Source: DATJZH01 sp035499215
GTDB taxonomy: Bacteria; Actinomycetota; Actinomycetes; Streptosporangiales; Streptosporangiaceae
Assembly (NCBI GenBank): GCA_035499215.1
Contig: DATJZH010000158.1
Span: 1 to 14,154 of the forward strand
Direction of reading: 5' to 3'
DNA: 14,154 nucleotides
Shown here: one piece after another, positions 13,380 to 14,154 of the stretch
How the letters are laid out: each line of letters opens with the position of its first letter
Position numbering within the stretch: the first letter of the stretch is position 1
Notes under the pieces: model-generated
Seen by the model: only the letters and a program-made list of their open reading frames with translations
Told to the model about the DNA's origin: nothing
Databases searched by the model: none
Translations under genes and position numbers: made by a program

Positions 13380-14154
13380 CTAGCGAACGTGCAGCACCTC
13401 TCCGGCGCTCACCACGGCGATCTGTCCGGCCTCGGCCTTGCCGGGTACCGTGAGCACCAGCCTGCCGGTCTCGTCAACGTCGGTGGCTGTGCCGGCGAGC
13501 ATCCGCCCGCCGGGCAGTGTCACCCGGACGTTCCGGCCGACCGTGGCGGAGAGCCGCAGGTACTCCCGCCGCAGGCCGCTGGCGACCGGGTCGCCCGTCT
13601 CGTCGGCCGACCAGCGCAAGTACCACTTCTCCAGCTGGCGCAGCAGGCCCGCCAGCAGCTGCCCCCGGTCAGCGCAGGAGGCCTGCTGCAGGGCGAGCGA
13701 GGTGGCCCCGGTGGCCGGCAGCTCAGCCTCGCTGGCCCCGACGTTGATCCCGATGCCGACCACAATGGCGCCGCCTGCCTGCTCCGCGAGGATGCCGGCC
13801 AGTTTGCCGCCGCCTGCCAGGACGTCGTTGGGCCACTTCAGCCGGGCGTCGACACCGGCGACCGCGCGCACCGCCGAGGCCACCGCGACGCCGGCCAGCA
13901 GCGGCACCCAGCCCCGGCGGGCGGGAGACACCGCCGCCGGGCGCAGCAGCACCGAGCAGGTCAGGGCCGCGCCAGGGCTGGTCACCCAGCTGCGGCCCAG
14001 CCGACCGCGGCCAGCCGTCTGGGCCTCGGCGACCAGCACGGTGCCCTCCGGCGCCCCCCGGCGCGCCGCCTCGAGCATGTCCGCATTGGTCGACCCAGTC
14101 TCGGCGACCACGTCAATCTCGTCCCAGAAGGAGCCAGGCCCGGCAAGCGCGGCG
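13380..14154 (-). CDS. birA: biotin--[acetyl-CoA-carboxylase] ligase BirA (5' end beyond window)
   Basis: BirA activates biotin with ATP and attaches it to the biotin carrier lysine of carboxylases. The visible ~258 residues contain VVAETGSTNADM (substrate loop), AEAQTAGRGRLGRSW (biotinoyl-AMP binding GRGRxGR), LKWPNDVLAGGGKLAGIL (KWPND plus the conserved Lys of KLAGIL), VVGIGINV and the small C-terminal SH3-like domain (VTLPGGRMLAGTATDVDETGRLVL). The frame stays open and conserved up to the right edge (SFWDEIDVVAETG), so a GTG at 14111 is probably internal and the true start lies outside the window. No space is visible for an N-terminal helix-turn-helix, but this cannot be judged from the cut end. 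Placement upstream of carboxylase-pathway genes makes a role in biotinylating that acyl-CoA carboxylase likely. Confidence 0.95.
   Translation of the reverse strand, partial: AALAGPGSFWDEIDVVAETGSTNADMLEAARRGAPEGTVLVAEAQTAGRGRLGRSWVTSPGAALTCSVLLRPAAVSPARRGWVPLLAGVAVASAVRAVAGVDARLKWPNDVLAGGGKLAGILAEQAGGAIVVGIGINVGASEAELPATGATSLALQQASCADRGQLLAGLLRQLEKWYLRWSADETGDPVASGLRREYLRLSATVGRNVRVTLPGGRMLAGTATDVDETGRLVLTVPGKAEAGQIAVVSAGEVLHVR

Overview
This is a very GC-rich window (roughly 70% G+C by eye, with strong G/C bias at third codon positions). The protein families are those of a high-GC actinobacterium, probably from an actinomycete-type lineage; the genus cannot be read from the sequence. A ClpC-type protein, a FadE25-like acyl-CoA dehydrogenase, purE-purK, an acyl-CoA carboxylase beta subunit and birA lie within 14 kb. 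This loosely resembles the Mycobacterium tuberculosis fadE25-purE-purK-birA-accD5 neighbourhood (recalled from memory), with other genes inserted. No tRNA, rRNA, CRISPR array, transposase or phage gene was seen.

Left part (1-2790, minus strand): a double Clp-N protein cut by the window edge, a FadE25-like acyl-CoA dehydrogenase without a recognisable catalytic glutamate, and an atypical NAD(P)-binding SDR/epimerase. Middle (3022-5268, plus strand): an ECF sigma factor with a fused SnoaL-like domain, then a SAM-dependent methyltransferase with a THUMP-like C-terminus. The sigma and SDR genes diverge from a 231-bp region that holds a strikingly symmetric pair of ECF-type promoter candidates, nested on a perfect 12-bp inverted repeat.

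Centre-right (5287-9217, minus strand): an OmpR-type response regulator, its histidine kinase, purK and purE, all in one direction. The purine genes carry out the two-step carboxylation of AIR (PurK makes N5-CAIR, PurE converts it to CAIR). Right part (9355-14154, minus strand): birA (cut by the edge), an AUH-like enoyl-CoA hydratase, an HMG-CoA lyase, a truncated HATPase remnant and a carboxyltransferase beta subunit. Hydratase, lyase, carboxylase and biotin ligase together look like the lower leucine/isovalerate pathway (methylcrotonyl-CoA to acetoacetate plus acetyl-CoA), but no biotin-carboxylase subunit is present in the window.

Most of the window is ordinary metabolism and regulation. 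The points most worth a second look are the symmetric sigma/SDR promoter region, the acyl-CoA dehydrogenase with Gly in place of the catalytic Glu, the perfect 31-nt palindrome upstream of the response regulator, and the gene remnant with adjacent tandem repeats that interrupts the leucine-type cluster.
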